Positions 1 to 12,300 of a DNA stretch of 64,000 nucleotides are shown one piece after another. The notes under the pieces are model-generated. The model saw nothing but the letters and a program-made list of their open reading frames with translations. It was not told the DNA's origin and ran no database searches. Each line of letters starts with the position of its first letter. Position 1 is the stretch's first letter. The stretch is from assembly GCA_032622095.1 (NCBI GenBank), contig CP136063.1:205457934-205521933 (forward strand), in the 5' to 3' direction. Origin of the DNA: Siphonodentalium dalli (Eukaryota; Mollusca; Scaphopoda; Gadilida; Siphonodentaliidae). Position numbers and translations under genes: made by a program.

Positions 1-1200
1 GGAGACGGTATGGGTTGTGGGTTTGCTTTAATAGATATAAAGTACACGTGAGACGGTTTAGGTTGTGGATTTGCTTTAATAGATATAAAGTACACGGGAG
101 ACGGTTTAGGTTGTGCACATGGGTTTGCTTTAATAGATATAAAGTACAAGGGAGACGGTATAGGTTGTGGGTTTGCTTTAATAGATATAAAGTACACGGG
201 AGACGGTATAGGTTGTGGGTTTGCTTTAATAGATATAAAGTACACGGGAGACGGTATGGGTTGTGGGTTTGCTTTAATAGATATAAAGTAAACGGGAGAC
301 GGTATGGGTTGTGGGTTTGCTTTAATAGATATAAAGTACACGGGAGACGGTATAGGTTGTGGATTTGCTTTAATAGATATAAAGTACACGGGAGACGGTA
401 TAGGTTGTGGGTTTTCTTTAATAGATATAAAGTACACGGGAGACGGTATAGGGTGTGGGTTTGCTTTAATAGATATAAAGTACACGGGAGACGGTATAGG
501 TTGTGGGTTTGCTTTAATAGATATAAAGTACACGGGAGACGGTATGGGTTGTGGGTTTGCTTTAATAGATATAAAGTAAACGGGAGACGGTATGGGTTGT
601 GGGTTTGCTTTAATAGATATAAAGTACACGGGAGACGGTATGGGTTGTGGGTTTGCTTTAATAGATATAAAGTACACGGGAGACGGTATAGGGTGTGGGT
701 TTGCTTTAATAGATATAAAGTACACGGGAGACGGTATAGGTTGTGGGTTTGCTTTAATAGATATAAAGTACACGGGAGACGGTATGGGTTGTGGGTTTGC
801 TTTAATTGATATAAAGTACACGGGAGACGGTATAGGTTGTGGGTTTGCTTTAATAGATATAAAGTACACGGGAACGGTTTAGGTTGTGGGTTTGCTTTAA
901 TAGATATAAAGTACACGGGAGACGGTATGGGTTGTGGGTTTGCTTTAATAGATATAAAGTACACGGGAGACGGTATGGGTTGTGGGTTTGCTTTAATAGA
1001 TATAAAGTAAACGGGAGACGGTATGGGTTGTGGGTTTGCTTTAATAGATATAAAGTACACGGGAGACGGTATAGGTTGTGAGTTTGCTTTAATAGATATA
1101 AAGTACACGGGAGACGGTATAGGTTGTGGGTTTGCTTTAATAGATATAAAGTACACGGGAGACGGTATAGGTTGTGGGTTTGCTTTAATAGATATAAAGT
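1..1200. repeat. satellite domain 1, CGGGAG-type monomers
   Basis: Most monomers here carry CACGGGAGACGG and TATGGG or TATAGG with GTGGG. Several have GTAAACGGG in place of GTACACGGG (for example near 289, 577 and 1008). One CAAGGG variant lies near 148, and a 6-bp gain (TTGTGCACATGGG) near 112-124. The same monomer class dominates the opposite end of the array (about 28.9-32.86 kb), while the middle is mostly CGTGAG or CGTAAG type. Confidence 0.8.
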
Positions 1201-2900
1201 ACACGTGAGATGGTATAGGGTGTGGGTTTGCTTTAATAGATATAAAGTACACGGGAGACGGTATAGGTTGTGAGTTTGCTTTAATAGATATAAAGTACAC
1301 GTAAGACGGTATAGGTTGTGAGTTTGCTTTAATAGATATAAAGTACACGGGAGACGGTATAGGGTGTGGGTTTGCTTTAATAGATATAAAGTACACGTAA
1401 GACAGTATAGGTTGTGGGTTTGCTTTAATAGATATAAAGTACACGTGAGACGGTATAGGTTGTGGGTTTGCTTTAATAGATATAAAGTACACGTGAGACG
1501 GTATAGGTTGTGGGTTTGCTTTAATAGATATAAAGTACACGTAAGACAGTATGGGTTGTGGGTTTGCTTTAATAGATATAAAGTACACGTGAGACGGTAT
1601 AGGTTGTGGGTTTGCTTTAATAGATATAAAGTACACGTAAGACAGTATAGGGTGTGGGTTTGCTTTAATAGATATAAAGTACACGTGAGACGGTTTAGGT
1701 TGTGGGTTTGCTTTAATAGATATAAAGTACACGTAAGACAGTATAGGTTGTGGGTTTGCTTTAATAGATATAAAGTACACGTGAGACGGTATAGGGTGTG
1801 GGTTTGCTTTAATAGATATAAAGTACACGTAAGACAGTATAGGGTGTGGGTTTGCTTTAATAGATATAAAGTACACGTGAGACGGTTTAGGTTGTGGGTT
1901 TGCTTTAATAGATATAAAGTACACGTAAGACAGTATAGGTTGTGGGTTTGCTTTAATAGATATAAAGTACACGTGAGACGGTATAGGGTGTGGGTTTGCT
2001 TTAATAGATATAAAGTACACGTAAGACAGTATAGGTTGTGGGTTTGCTTTAATAGATATAAAGTACACGTGAGACGGTATAGGTTGTGGGTTTGCTTTAA
2101 TAGATATAAAGTACACGTAAGACAGTATAGGGTGTGGGTTTGCTTTAATAGATATAAAGTACACGTGAGACGGTTTAGGTTGTGGGTTTGCTTTAATAGA
2201 TATAAAGTACACGTGAGACGGTATAGGGTGTGGGTTTGCTTTAATAGATATAAAGTACACGTAAGACAGTATAGGTTGTGGGTTTGCTTTAATAGATATA
2301 AAGTACACGTAAGACAGTATAGGGTGTGGGTTAGCTTTAATAGATATAAAGTACACGGGAGACGGTATAGGTTGTGAGTTTGCTTTAATAGATATAAAGT
2401 ACACGTGAGACGGTATAGGTTGTGGGTTTGCTTTAATAGATATAAAGTACACGTAAGACAGTATAGGTTGTGGGTTTGCTTTAATAGATATAAAGTACAC
2501 GTGAGACGGTATAGGGTGTGGGTTTGCTTTAATAGATATAAAGTACACGTAAGACAGTATAGGTTGTGGGTTTGCTTTAATAGATATAAAGTACACGTGA
2601 GACGGTATAGGTTGTGGGTTTGCTTTAATAGATATAAAGTACACGTAAGACAGTATAGGTTGTGGGTTTGCTTTAATAGATATAAAGTACACGTGAGACG
2701 GTATAGGGTGTGGGTTTGCTTTAATAGATATAAAGTACACGTAAGACAGTATAGGTTGTGGGTTTGCTTTAATAGATATAAAGTACACGTAAGACAGTAT
2801 AGGGTGTGGGTTAGCTTTAATAGATATAAAGTACACGGGAGACGGTATAGGTTGTGAGTTTGCTTTAATAGATATAAAGTACACGTGAGACGGTATAGGT
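1200..2900. repeat. satellite domain 2, partly alternating dimers (96 bp)
   Basis: Monomers ending CGTAAGACAG and CGTGAGACGG alternate over much of this stretch, so the local unit is close to a 96-bp dimer. A block of roughly 320 bp near 2,180-2,500 recurs at 2,660-2,980, an offset of 480 bp or ten monomers. It is marked by the rare GGGTTAGC variant at about 2,330 and 2,810. Confidence 0.7.
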
Positions 2901-4380
2901 TGTGGGTTTGCTTTAATAGATATAAAGTACACGTAAGACAGTATAGGTTGTGGGTTTGCTTTAATAGATATAAAGTACACGTAAGACAGTATAGGTTGTG
3001 GGTTTGCTTTAATAGATATAAAGTACACGGGAGACGGTATAGGGTGTGGGTTTGCTTTAATAGATATAAAGTACACGTAAGACGGTATAGGGTGTGGGTT
3101 TGCTTTAATAGATATAAAGTACACGTAAGACGGTATAGGTTGTGAGTTTGCTTTAATAGATATAAAGTACACGTAAGACGGTATAGGTTGTGGGTTTGCT
3201 TTAATAGATATAAAGTACACGTGAGACGGTATAGGTTGTGAGTTTGCTTTAATAGATATAAAGTACACGTAAGATGGTATAGGTTGTGAGTTTGCTTTAA
3301 TAGATATAAAGTACACGGGAGACGGTATAGGTTGTGAGTTTGCTTTAATAGATATAAAGTACACGTGAGACGGTATAGGGTGTGGGTTTGCTTTAATAGA
3401 TATAAAGTACACGGGAGACGGTATAGGTTGTGGGTTTGCTTTAATAGATATAAAGTACACGTGAGAGGGTATAGGTTGTGGGTTTGCTTTAATAGATATA
3501 AAGTACACGGGAGACGGTATAGGTTGTGAGTTTGCTTTAATAGATATAAAGTACACGTAAGACGGTATAGGGTGTGGGTTTGCTTTAATAGATATAAAGT
3601 ACACGTGAGAGGGTATAGGTTGTGGGTTTGCTTTAATAGATATAAAGTACACGGGAGACGGTATATAGGTTGTGGGTTTGCTTTAATAGATATAAAGTAC
3701 ACGTAAGACAGTATAGGTTGTGGGTTTGCTTTAATAGATATAAAGTACACGTAAGACAGTATAGGTTGTGGGTTTGCTTTAATAGATATAAAGTACACGG
3801 GAGACGGTATAGGGTGTGGGTTTGCTTTAATAGATATAAAGTACACGTAAGACGGTATAGGGTGTGGGTTTGCTTTAATAGATATAAAGTACACGTAAGA
3901 CGGTATAGGTTGTGAGTTTGCTTTAATAGATATAAAGTACACGTAAGACGGTATAGGTTGTGGGTTTGCTTTAATAGATATAAAGTACACGTGAGACGGT
4001 ATAGGTTGTGAGTTTGCTTTAATAGATATAAAGTACACGTAAGATGGTATAGGTTGTGAGTTTGCTTTAATAGATATAAAGTACACGGGAGACGGTATAG
4101 GTTGTGAGTTTGCTTTAATAGATATAAAGTACACGTGAGACGGTATAGGGTGTGGGTTTGCTTTAATAGATATAAAGTACACGGGAGACGGTATAGGTTG
4201 TGGGTTTGCTTTAATAGATATAAAGTACACGTGAGAGGGTATAGGTTGTGGGTTTGCTTTAATAGATATAAAGTACACGGGAGACGGTATAGGTTGTGAG
4301 TTTGCTTTAATAGATATAAAGTACACGTAAGACGGTATAGGGTGTGGGTTTGCTTTAATAGATATAAAGTACACGTGAGA
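2900..4380. repeat. 770-bp segmental duplication within the array
   Basis: Bases 2,900-3,610 recur at 3,670-4,380 with an offset of 770 bp (16 monomers plus one TA insertion). In the blocks compared by eye the two copies agree at every variant site, including the rare GTAAGATGG and GTGAGAGGG monomers. The TA insertion (GGTATATAGG) sits at the junction near 3,660. Confidence 0.85.
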
Positions 4381-4589
4381 CGGTATAGGTTGTGAGTTTG
4401 CTTTAATAGATATAAAGTACACGTAAGACGGTATAGGTTGTGAGTTTGCTTTAATAGATATAAAGTACACGTAAGACGGTATAGGTTGTGAGTTTGCTTT
4501 AATAGATATAAAGTACACGTAAGACGGTATAGGTTGTGAGTTTGCTTTAATAGATATAAAGTACACGTAAGACGGTATAGGTTGTGAGT

Positions 4590-5440
4590 TTGCTTTAATA
4601 GATATAGAGTACACGGGAGACGGTATAGGTTGTGAGTTTGCTTTAATAGATATAAAGTACACGTAAGACGGTATAGGGTGTGGGTTTGCTTTAATAGATA
4701 TAAAGTACACGTAAGACGGTATAGGTTGTGGGTTTGCTTTAATAGATATAGAGTACACGGGAGACGGTATAGGTTGTGAGTTTGCTTTAATAGATATAAA
4801 GTACACGTAAGACGGTATAGGGTGTGGGTTTGCTTTAATAGATATAAAGTACACGTAAGACGGTATAGGTTGTGAGTTTGCTTTAATAGATATAAAGTAC
4901 ACGTAAGACGGTATAGGTTGTGAGTTTGCTTTAATAGATATAAAGTACACGTAAGACGGTATAGGTTGTGAGTTTGCTTTAATAGATATAAAGTACACGT
5001 AAGACGGTATAGGTTGTGAGTTTGCTTTAATAGATATAGAGTACACGGGAGACGGTATAGGTTGTGAGTTTGCTTTAATAGATATAAAGTACACGTAAGA
5101 CGGTATAGGGTGTGGGTTTGCTTTAATAGATATAAAGTACACGTAAGACGGTATAGGTTGTGGGTTTGCTTTAATAGATATAAAGTACACGTAAGACGGT
5201 TTAGGTTGTGAGTTTGCTTTAATAGATATAAAGTACACGTAAGACGGTATAGGTTGTGAGTTTGCTTTAATAGATATAAAGTACACGTAAGACGGTATAG
5301 GTTGTGAGTTTGCTTTAATAGATATAAAGTACACGTAAGACGGTATAGGTTGTGAGTTTGCTTTAATAGATATAGAGTACACGGGAGACGGTATAGGTTG
5401 TGAGTTTGCTTTAATAGATATAAAGTACACGTAAGACGGT
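4590..5440. repeat. satellite sub-block marked by GATATAGAG monomers
   Basis: A variant with G for A in the core (GATATAGAGTACACGGG) occurs near 4,602, 4,746, 5,034 and 5,371, at spacings of about 144, 288 and 336 bp (3, 6 and 7 monomers). It is embedded in runs of CGTAAG/GTGAG monomers. The spacing shows small higher-order blocks with copy-number differences between them. Confidence 0.65.
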
Positions 5441-8400
5441 ATAGGGTGTGGGTTTGCTTTAATAGATATAAAGTACACGTAAGACGGTATAGGTTGTGGG
5501 TTTGCTTTAATAGATATAAAGTACACGTAAGACGGTATAGGGTGTGGGTTTGCTTTAATAGATATATAGTACACGTAAGACGGTATAGGTTGTGGGTTTG
5601 CTTTAATAGATATAAAGTACACGTAAGACGGTATAGGGTGTGGGTTTGCTTTAATAGATATATAGTACACGTAAGACGGTATAGGTTGTGGGTTTGCTTT
5701 AATAGATATAAAGTACACGTGAGACGGTATAGGTTGTGGGTTTGCTTTAATAGATATAAAGTACACGGGAGACGGTATAGGTTGTGGGTTTGCTTTAATA
5801 GATATAAAGTACACGTAAGACGGTATAGGTTGTGGGTTTGCTTTAATAGATATAAAGTACACGTAAGACGGTTTAGGTTGTGAGTTTGCTTTAATAGATA
5901 TAAAGTACACGGGAGACGGTATAGGGTGTGGGTTTGCTTTAATAGATATAAAGTACACGTAAGACGGTATAGGTTGTGGGTTTGCTTTAATAGATATAAA
6001 GTACACGTGAGACGGTATAGGTTGTGGGTTTGCTTTAATAGATATAAAGTACACGTGAGACGGTATAGGTTGTGGGTTTGCTTTAATAGATATAAAGTAC
6101 ACGTGAGACGGTATAGGTTGTGGGTTTGCTTTAATAGATATAAAGTACACGTGAGACGGTATAGGTTGTGGGTTTGCTTTAATAGATATAAAGTACACGG
6201 GAGACGGTATAGGTTGTGAGTTTGCTTTAATAGATATAAAGTACACGTAAGACGGTATAGGTTGTGGGTTTGCTTTAATAGATATAGAGTACACGGGAGA
6301 CGGTATAGGTTGTGGGTTTGCTTTAATAGATATAAAGTACACGGGAGACGGTATAGGTTGTGAGTTTGCTTTAATAGATATAAAGTACACGTAAGACGGT
6401 ATAGGTTGTGGGTTTGCTTTAATAGATATAGAGTACACGGGAGACGGTATAGGTTGTGAGTTTGCTTTAATAGATATAAAGTACACGTAAGACGGTATAG
6501 GGTGTGGGTTTGCTTTAATAGATATAAAGTACACGTAAGACGGTATAGGTTGTGGGTTTGCTTTAATAGATATAAAGTACACGGGAGACGGTATAGGGTG
6601 TGGGTTTGCTTTAATAGATATAAAGTACACGGGAGACGGTATAGGTTGTGGGTTTGCTTTAATAGATATAAAGTACACGTAAGACAGTATAGGTTGTGGG
6701 TTTGCTTTAATAGATATAAAGTACACGGGAGACGGTATAGGTTGTGGGTTTGCTTTAATAGATATAAAGTACACGTAAGACGGTATAGGGTGTGGGTTTG
6801 CTTTAATAGATATAAAGTACACGGGAGACGGTATAGGTTGTGGGTTTGCTTTAATAGATATAAAGTACACGTCAGACGGTATAGGTTGTGGGTTTGCTTT
6901 AATAGATATAAAGTACACGGGAGACGGTATAGGTTGTGGGTTTGCTTTAATAGATATAAAGTACACGTAAGACGGTATAGGTTGTGGGTTTGCTTTAATA
7001 GATATAAAGTACACGTAAGACGGTTTAGGTTGTGAGTTTGCTTTAATAGATATAAAGTACACGTAAGACGGTATAGGGTGTGGGTTTGCTTTAATAGATA
7101 TAAAGTACACGTAAGACAGTATAGGTTGTGGGTTTGCTTTAATAGATATAAAGTACACGTAAGACGGTATAGGTTGTGGGTTTGCTTTAATAGATATAAA
7201 GTACACGTGAGACGGTATAGGTTGTGGGTTTGCTTTAATAGATATAAAGTACACGTGAGACGGTATAGGTTGTGGGTTTGCTTTAATAGATATAAAGTAC
7301 ACGTAAGACGGTATAGGTTGTGGGTTTGCTTTAATAGATATAAAGTACACGGGAGACGGTATAGGTTGTGGGTTTGCTTTAATAGATATAAAGTACACGT
7401 AAGACAGTATAGGTTGTGGGTTTGCTTTAATAGATATAAAGTACACGGGAGACGGTATAGGGTGTGGGTTTGCTTTAATAGATATAAAGTACACGTAAGA
7501 CAGTATAGGTTGTGGGTTTGCTTTAATAGATATAAAGTACACGTAAGACGGTATAGGGTGTGGGTTTGCTTTAATAGATATAAAGTACACGGGAGACGGT
7601 ATAGGTTGTGGGTTTGCTTTAATAGATATAAAGTACACGTGAGACGGTATAGGTTGTGGGTTTGCTTTAATAGATATAAAGTACACGTGAGACGGTATAG
7701 GTTGTGGGTTTGCTTTAATAGATATAAAGTACACGTAAGACGGTATAGGTTGTGGGTTTGCTTTAATAGATATAAAGTACACGTAAGACGGTTTAGGTTG
7801 TGTGTTTGCTTTAATAGATATAAAGTACACGTAAGATGGTATAGGTTGTGGGTTTGCTTTAATAGATATAAAGTACACGGGAGACGGTATAGGTTGTGGG
7901 TTTGCTTTAATAGATATAAAGTACACGTGAGACGGTTTAGGTTGTGGGTTTGCTTTAATAGATATAAAGTACACGTAAGACAGTATAGGTTGTGGGTTTG
8001 CTTTAATAGATATAAAGTACACGGGAGACGGTATAGGTTGTGGGTTTGCTTTAATAGATATAAAGTACACGTGAGACGGTATAGGTTGTGGGTTTGCTTT
8101 AATAGATATAAAGTACACGGGAGACGGTATAGGGTGTGGGTTTGCTTTAATAGATATAAAGTACACGGGAGACGGTATAGGGTGTGGGTTTGCTTTAATA
8201 GATATAAAGTACACGTAAGACGGTATAGGTTGTGGGTTTGCTTTAATAGATATAAAGTACACGTCAGACGGTATAGGTTGTGGGTTTGCTTTAATAGATA
8301 TAAAGTACACGTAAGACAGTATAGGTTGTGGGTTTGCTTTAATAGATATAAAGTACACGTGAGACGGTATATAGGTTGTGAGTTTGCTTTAATAGATATA

Positions 8401-9339
8401 AAGTACACGTAAGACGGTATATAGGTTGTGGGTTTGCTTTAATAGATATAAAGTACACGTAAGACGGTATATAGGTTGTGGGTTTGCTTTAATAGATATA
8501 AAGTACACGTGAGACGGTATAGGTTGTGAGTTTGCTTTAATAGATATAAAGTACACGTAAGACGGTATATAGGTTGTGGGTTTGCTTTAATAGATATAAA
8601 GTACACGTGAGACGGTATAGGGTGTGGGTTTGCTTTAATAGATATAAAGTACACGGGAGACGGTATAGGTTGTGGGTTTGCTTTAATAGATATAAAGTAC
8701 ACGTGAGACGGTATATAGGTTGTGGGTTTGCTTTAATAGATATAAAGTACACGTGAGACGGTATATAGGTTGTGAGTTTGCTTTAATAGATATAAAGTAC
8801 ACGTAAGACGGTATATAGGTTGTGGGTTTGCTTTAATAGATATAAAGTACACGTGAGACGGTATAGGTTGTGAGTTTGCTTTAATAGATATAGAGTACAC
8901 GTAAGACGGTATAGGGTGTGGGTTTGCTTTAATAGATATAAAGTACACGGGAGACGGTATAGGTTGTGGGTTTGCTTTAATAGATATAGAGTACACGTGA
9001 GACGGTATAGGTTGTGAGTTTGCTTTAATAGATATAAAGTACACGTAAGACGGTATAGGGTGTGAGTTTGCTTTAATAGATATAAAGTACACGTGAGACG
9101 GTATAGGGTGTGGGTTTGCTTTAATAGATATAGAGTACACGTGAGACGGTATAGGTTGTGAGTTTTGCTTTAATAGATATAGAGTACACGTAAGACGGTA
9201 TAGGGTGTGAGTTTGCTTTAATAGATATAAAGTACACGTGAGATGGTATATAGGTTGTGGGTTTGCTTTAATAGATATAAAGTACACGTGAGACGGTATA
9301 GGGTGTGAGTTTGCTTTAATAGATATAAAGTACACGTAA

Positions 9340-12300
9340 GACGGTATATAGGTTGTGAGTTTGCTTTAATAGATATAAAGTACACGTGAGACGGTATAGG
9401 GTGTGAGTTTGCTTTAATAGATATAAAGTACACGTGAGACGGTATAGGTTGTGGGTTTGCTTTAATAGATATAAAGTACACGTAAGACGGTATAGGTTGT
9501 GAGTTTGCTTTAATAGATATAAAGTACACGTGAGACGGTATAGGGTGTGGGTTTGCTTTAATAGATATAAAGTACACGTGAGACGGTATAGGGTGTGAGT
9601 TTGCTTTAATAGATATAAAGTACACGTGAGACGGTATGGGTGTGAGTTTGCTTTAATAGATATAAAGTACACGTGAGACGGTATAGGGTGTGGGTTTGCT
9701 TTAATAGATATAAAGTACACGTGAGACGGTATAGGGTGTGAGTTTGCTTTAATAGATATAAAGTACACGGGAGACGGTTTAGGTTGTGGGTTTGCTTTAA
9801 TAGATATAAAGTACACGGGAGACGGTATAGGGTGTCAGTTTGCTTTAATAGATATAAAGTACACGTAAGACGGTATATAGGTTGTGAGTTTGCTTTAATA
9901 GATATAAAGTACACGTGAGACGGTATATAGGGTGTGAGTTTGCTTTAATAGATATAAAGTACACGTGAGACGGTATAGGTTGTGGGTTTGCTTTAATAGA
10001 TATAAAGTACACGTGCGACGGTATAGGGTGTGGGTTTGCTTTAATAGATATAAAGTACACGGGAGACGGTATAGGGTGTGGGTTTGCTTTAATAGATATA
10101 AAGTACACGTGAGACGGTATAGGGTGTGAGTTTGCTTTAATAGATATAAAGTACACGTGAGACGGTATAGGGTGTGAGTTTGCTTTAATAGATATAAAGT
10201 ACACGTAAGACGGTATATAGGTTGTGAGTTTGCTTTAATAGATATAAAGTACACGTGAGACGGTATATAGGTTGTGAGTTTGCTTTAATAGATATAAAGT
10301 ACACGTGAGACGGTATATAGGGTGTGAGTTTGCTTTAATAGATATAAAGTACACGTAAGACGGTATAGGTTGTGAGTTTGCTTTAATAGATATAAAGTAC
10401 ACGTGAGACGGTATATAGGTTGTGAGTTTGCTTTAATAGATATAAAGTACACGTAAGACGGTATATAGGGTGTGAGTTTGCTTTAATAGATATAAAGTAC
10501 ACGTGAGACGGTATATAGGGTGTGAGTTTGCTTTAATAGATATAAAGTACACGTGAGACGGTATAGGCTGTGAGTTTGCTTTAATAGATATAAAGTACAC
10601 GTGAGACGGTTTAGGTTCTGGGTTTGCTTTAATAGATATAAAGTACACGTGAGACGGTATAGGGTGTGGGTTTGCTTTAATAGATATAAAGTACACGTGA
10701 GACGGTTTAGGTTGTGGGTTTGCTTTAATAGATATAAAGTACACGTAAGACGGTATAGGTTGTGAGTTTGCTTTAATATATATAAAGTACACGTGAGACG
10801 GTATAGGGTGTGGGTTTGCTTTAATAGATATAAAGTACACGTGAGACGGTATAGGGTGTGGGTTTGCTTTAATAGATATAAAGTACACGTGAGACGGTAT
10901 AGGGTGTGGGTTTGCTTTAATAGATATAAAGTACACGTGAGACGGTATAGGTTGTGAGTTTGCTTTAATAGATATAAAGTACACGGGAGACGGTATAGGG
11001 TGTGGGTTTGCTTTAATAGTTATAGAGTACACGTGAGACGGTATAGGTTGTGAGTTTTGCTTTAATAGATATAGAGTACACGTAAGACGGTATAGGGTGT
11101 GAGTTTGCTTTAATAGATATAAAGTACACGTGAGACGGTATAGGGTGTGAGTTTTGCTTTAATAGATATAGAGTACACGTAAGACGGTATAGGGTGTGAG
11201 TTTGCTTTAATAGATATAAAGTACACGTGAGACGGTATAGGGTGTGAGTTTGCTTTAATAGATATAAAGTACACGTAAGACGGTATATAGGTTGTGAGTT
11301 TGCTTTAATAGATATAAAGTACACGTGAGACGGTATATAGGGTGTGAGTTTGCTTTAATAGATATAAAGTACACGTGAGACGGTATAGGTTGTGGGTTTG
11401 CTTTAATAGATATAAAGTACACGTGAGACGGTATAGGTTGTGGGTTTGCTTTAATAGATATAGAGTACACGTGAGACGGTATAGGTTGTGAGTTTTGCTT
11501 TAATAGATATAAAGTACACGTGAGACGGTATATAGGTTGTGAGTTTGCTTTAATAGATATAAAGTACACGTGAGACGGTATATAGGTTGTGAGTTTTGCT
11601 TTAATAGATATAAAGTACACGTAAGACGGTATAGGTTGTGAGTTTGCTTTAATAGATATAAAGTACACGTGAGACGGTATAGGTTGTGAGTTTCCTTTAA
11701 TAGATATAAAGTACACGTGAGACGGTATAGGTTGTGAGTTTGCTTTAATAGATATAAAGTACACGTGAGACGGTATAGGGTGTGAGTTTGCTTTAATAGA
11801 TATAAAGTACACGTAAGACGGTATAGGGTGTGGGTTTGCTTTAATAGATATAAAGTACACGTGAGACGGTATAGGGTGTGAGTTTGCTTTAATAGATATA
11901 GAGTACACGTGAGACGGTATAGGGTGTGGGTTTGCTTTAATAGATATAAAGTACACGTGAGACGGTATAGGGTGTGAGTTTGCTTTAATAGATATAAAGT
12001 ACACGTAAGACGGTATAGGGTGTGAGTTTGCTTTAATAGATATAAAGTACACGTGAGACGGTATAGGTTGTGAGTTTGCTTTAATAGATATAAAGTACAC
12101 GGGAGACGGTATATAGGTTGTGAGTTTGCTTTAATAGATATAGAGTACACGTGAGACGGTATAGGGTGTGAGTTTGCTTTAATAGATATAGAGTGCACGT
12201 GAGACGGTATAGGTTGTGAGTTTGCTTTAATAGATATAAAGTACACGTAAGACGGTATAGGGTGTGAGTTTGCTTTAATAGATATAAAGTACACGTGAGA

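Noticed and set aside
1364-2377. Plus-strand open frames with FNRYKVH repeats (also at 7,078-8,412 and 31,416-32,435)
   Set aside because: Satellite read in the third plus frame; broken whenever GTGAG monomers occur.
850-8358. 2,502-codon minus-strand open frame of 16-residue repeats
   Set aside because: Runs through pure 48-bp satellite; a second frame on the same strand is open too, TA insertions switch between them, and common variants are non-synonymous in both.
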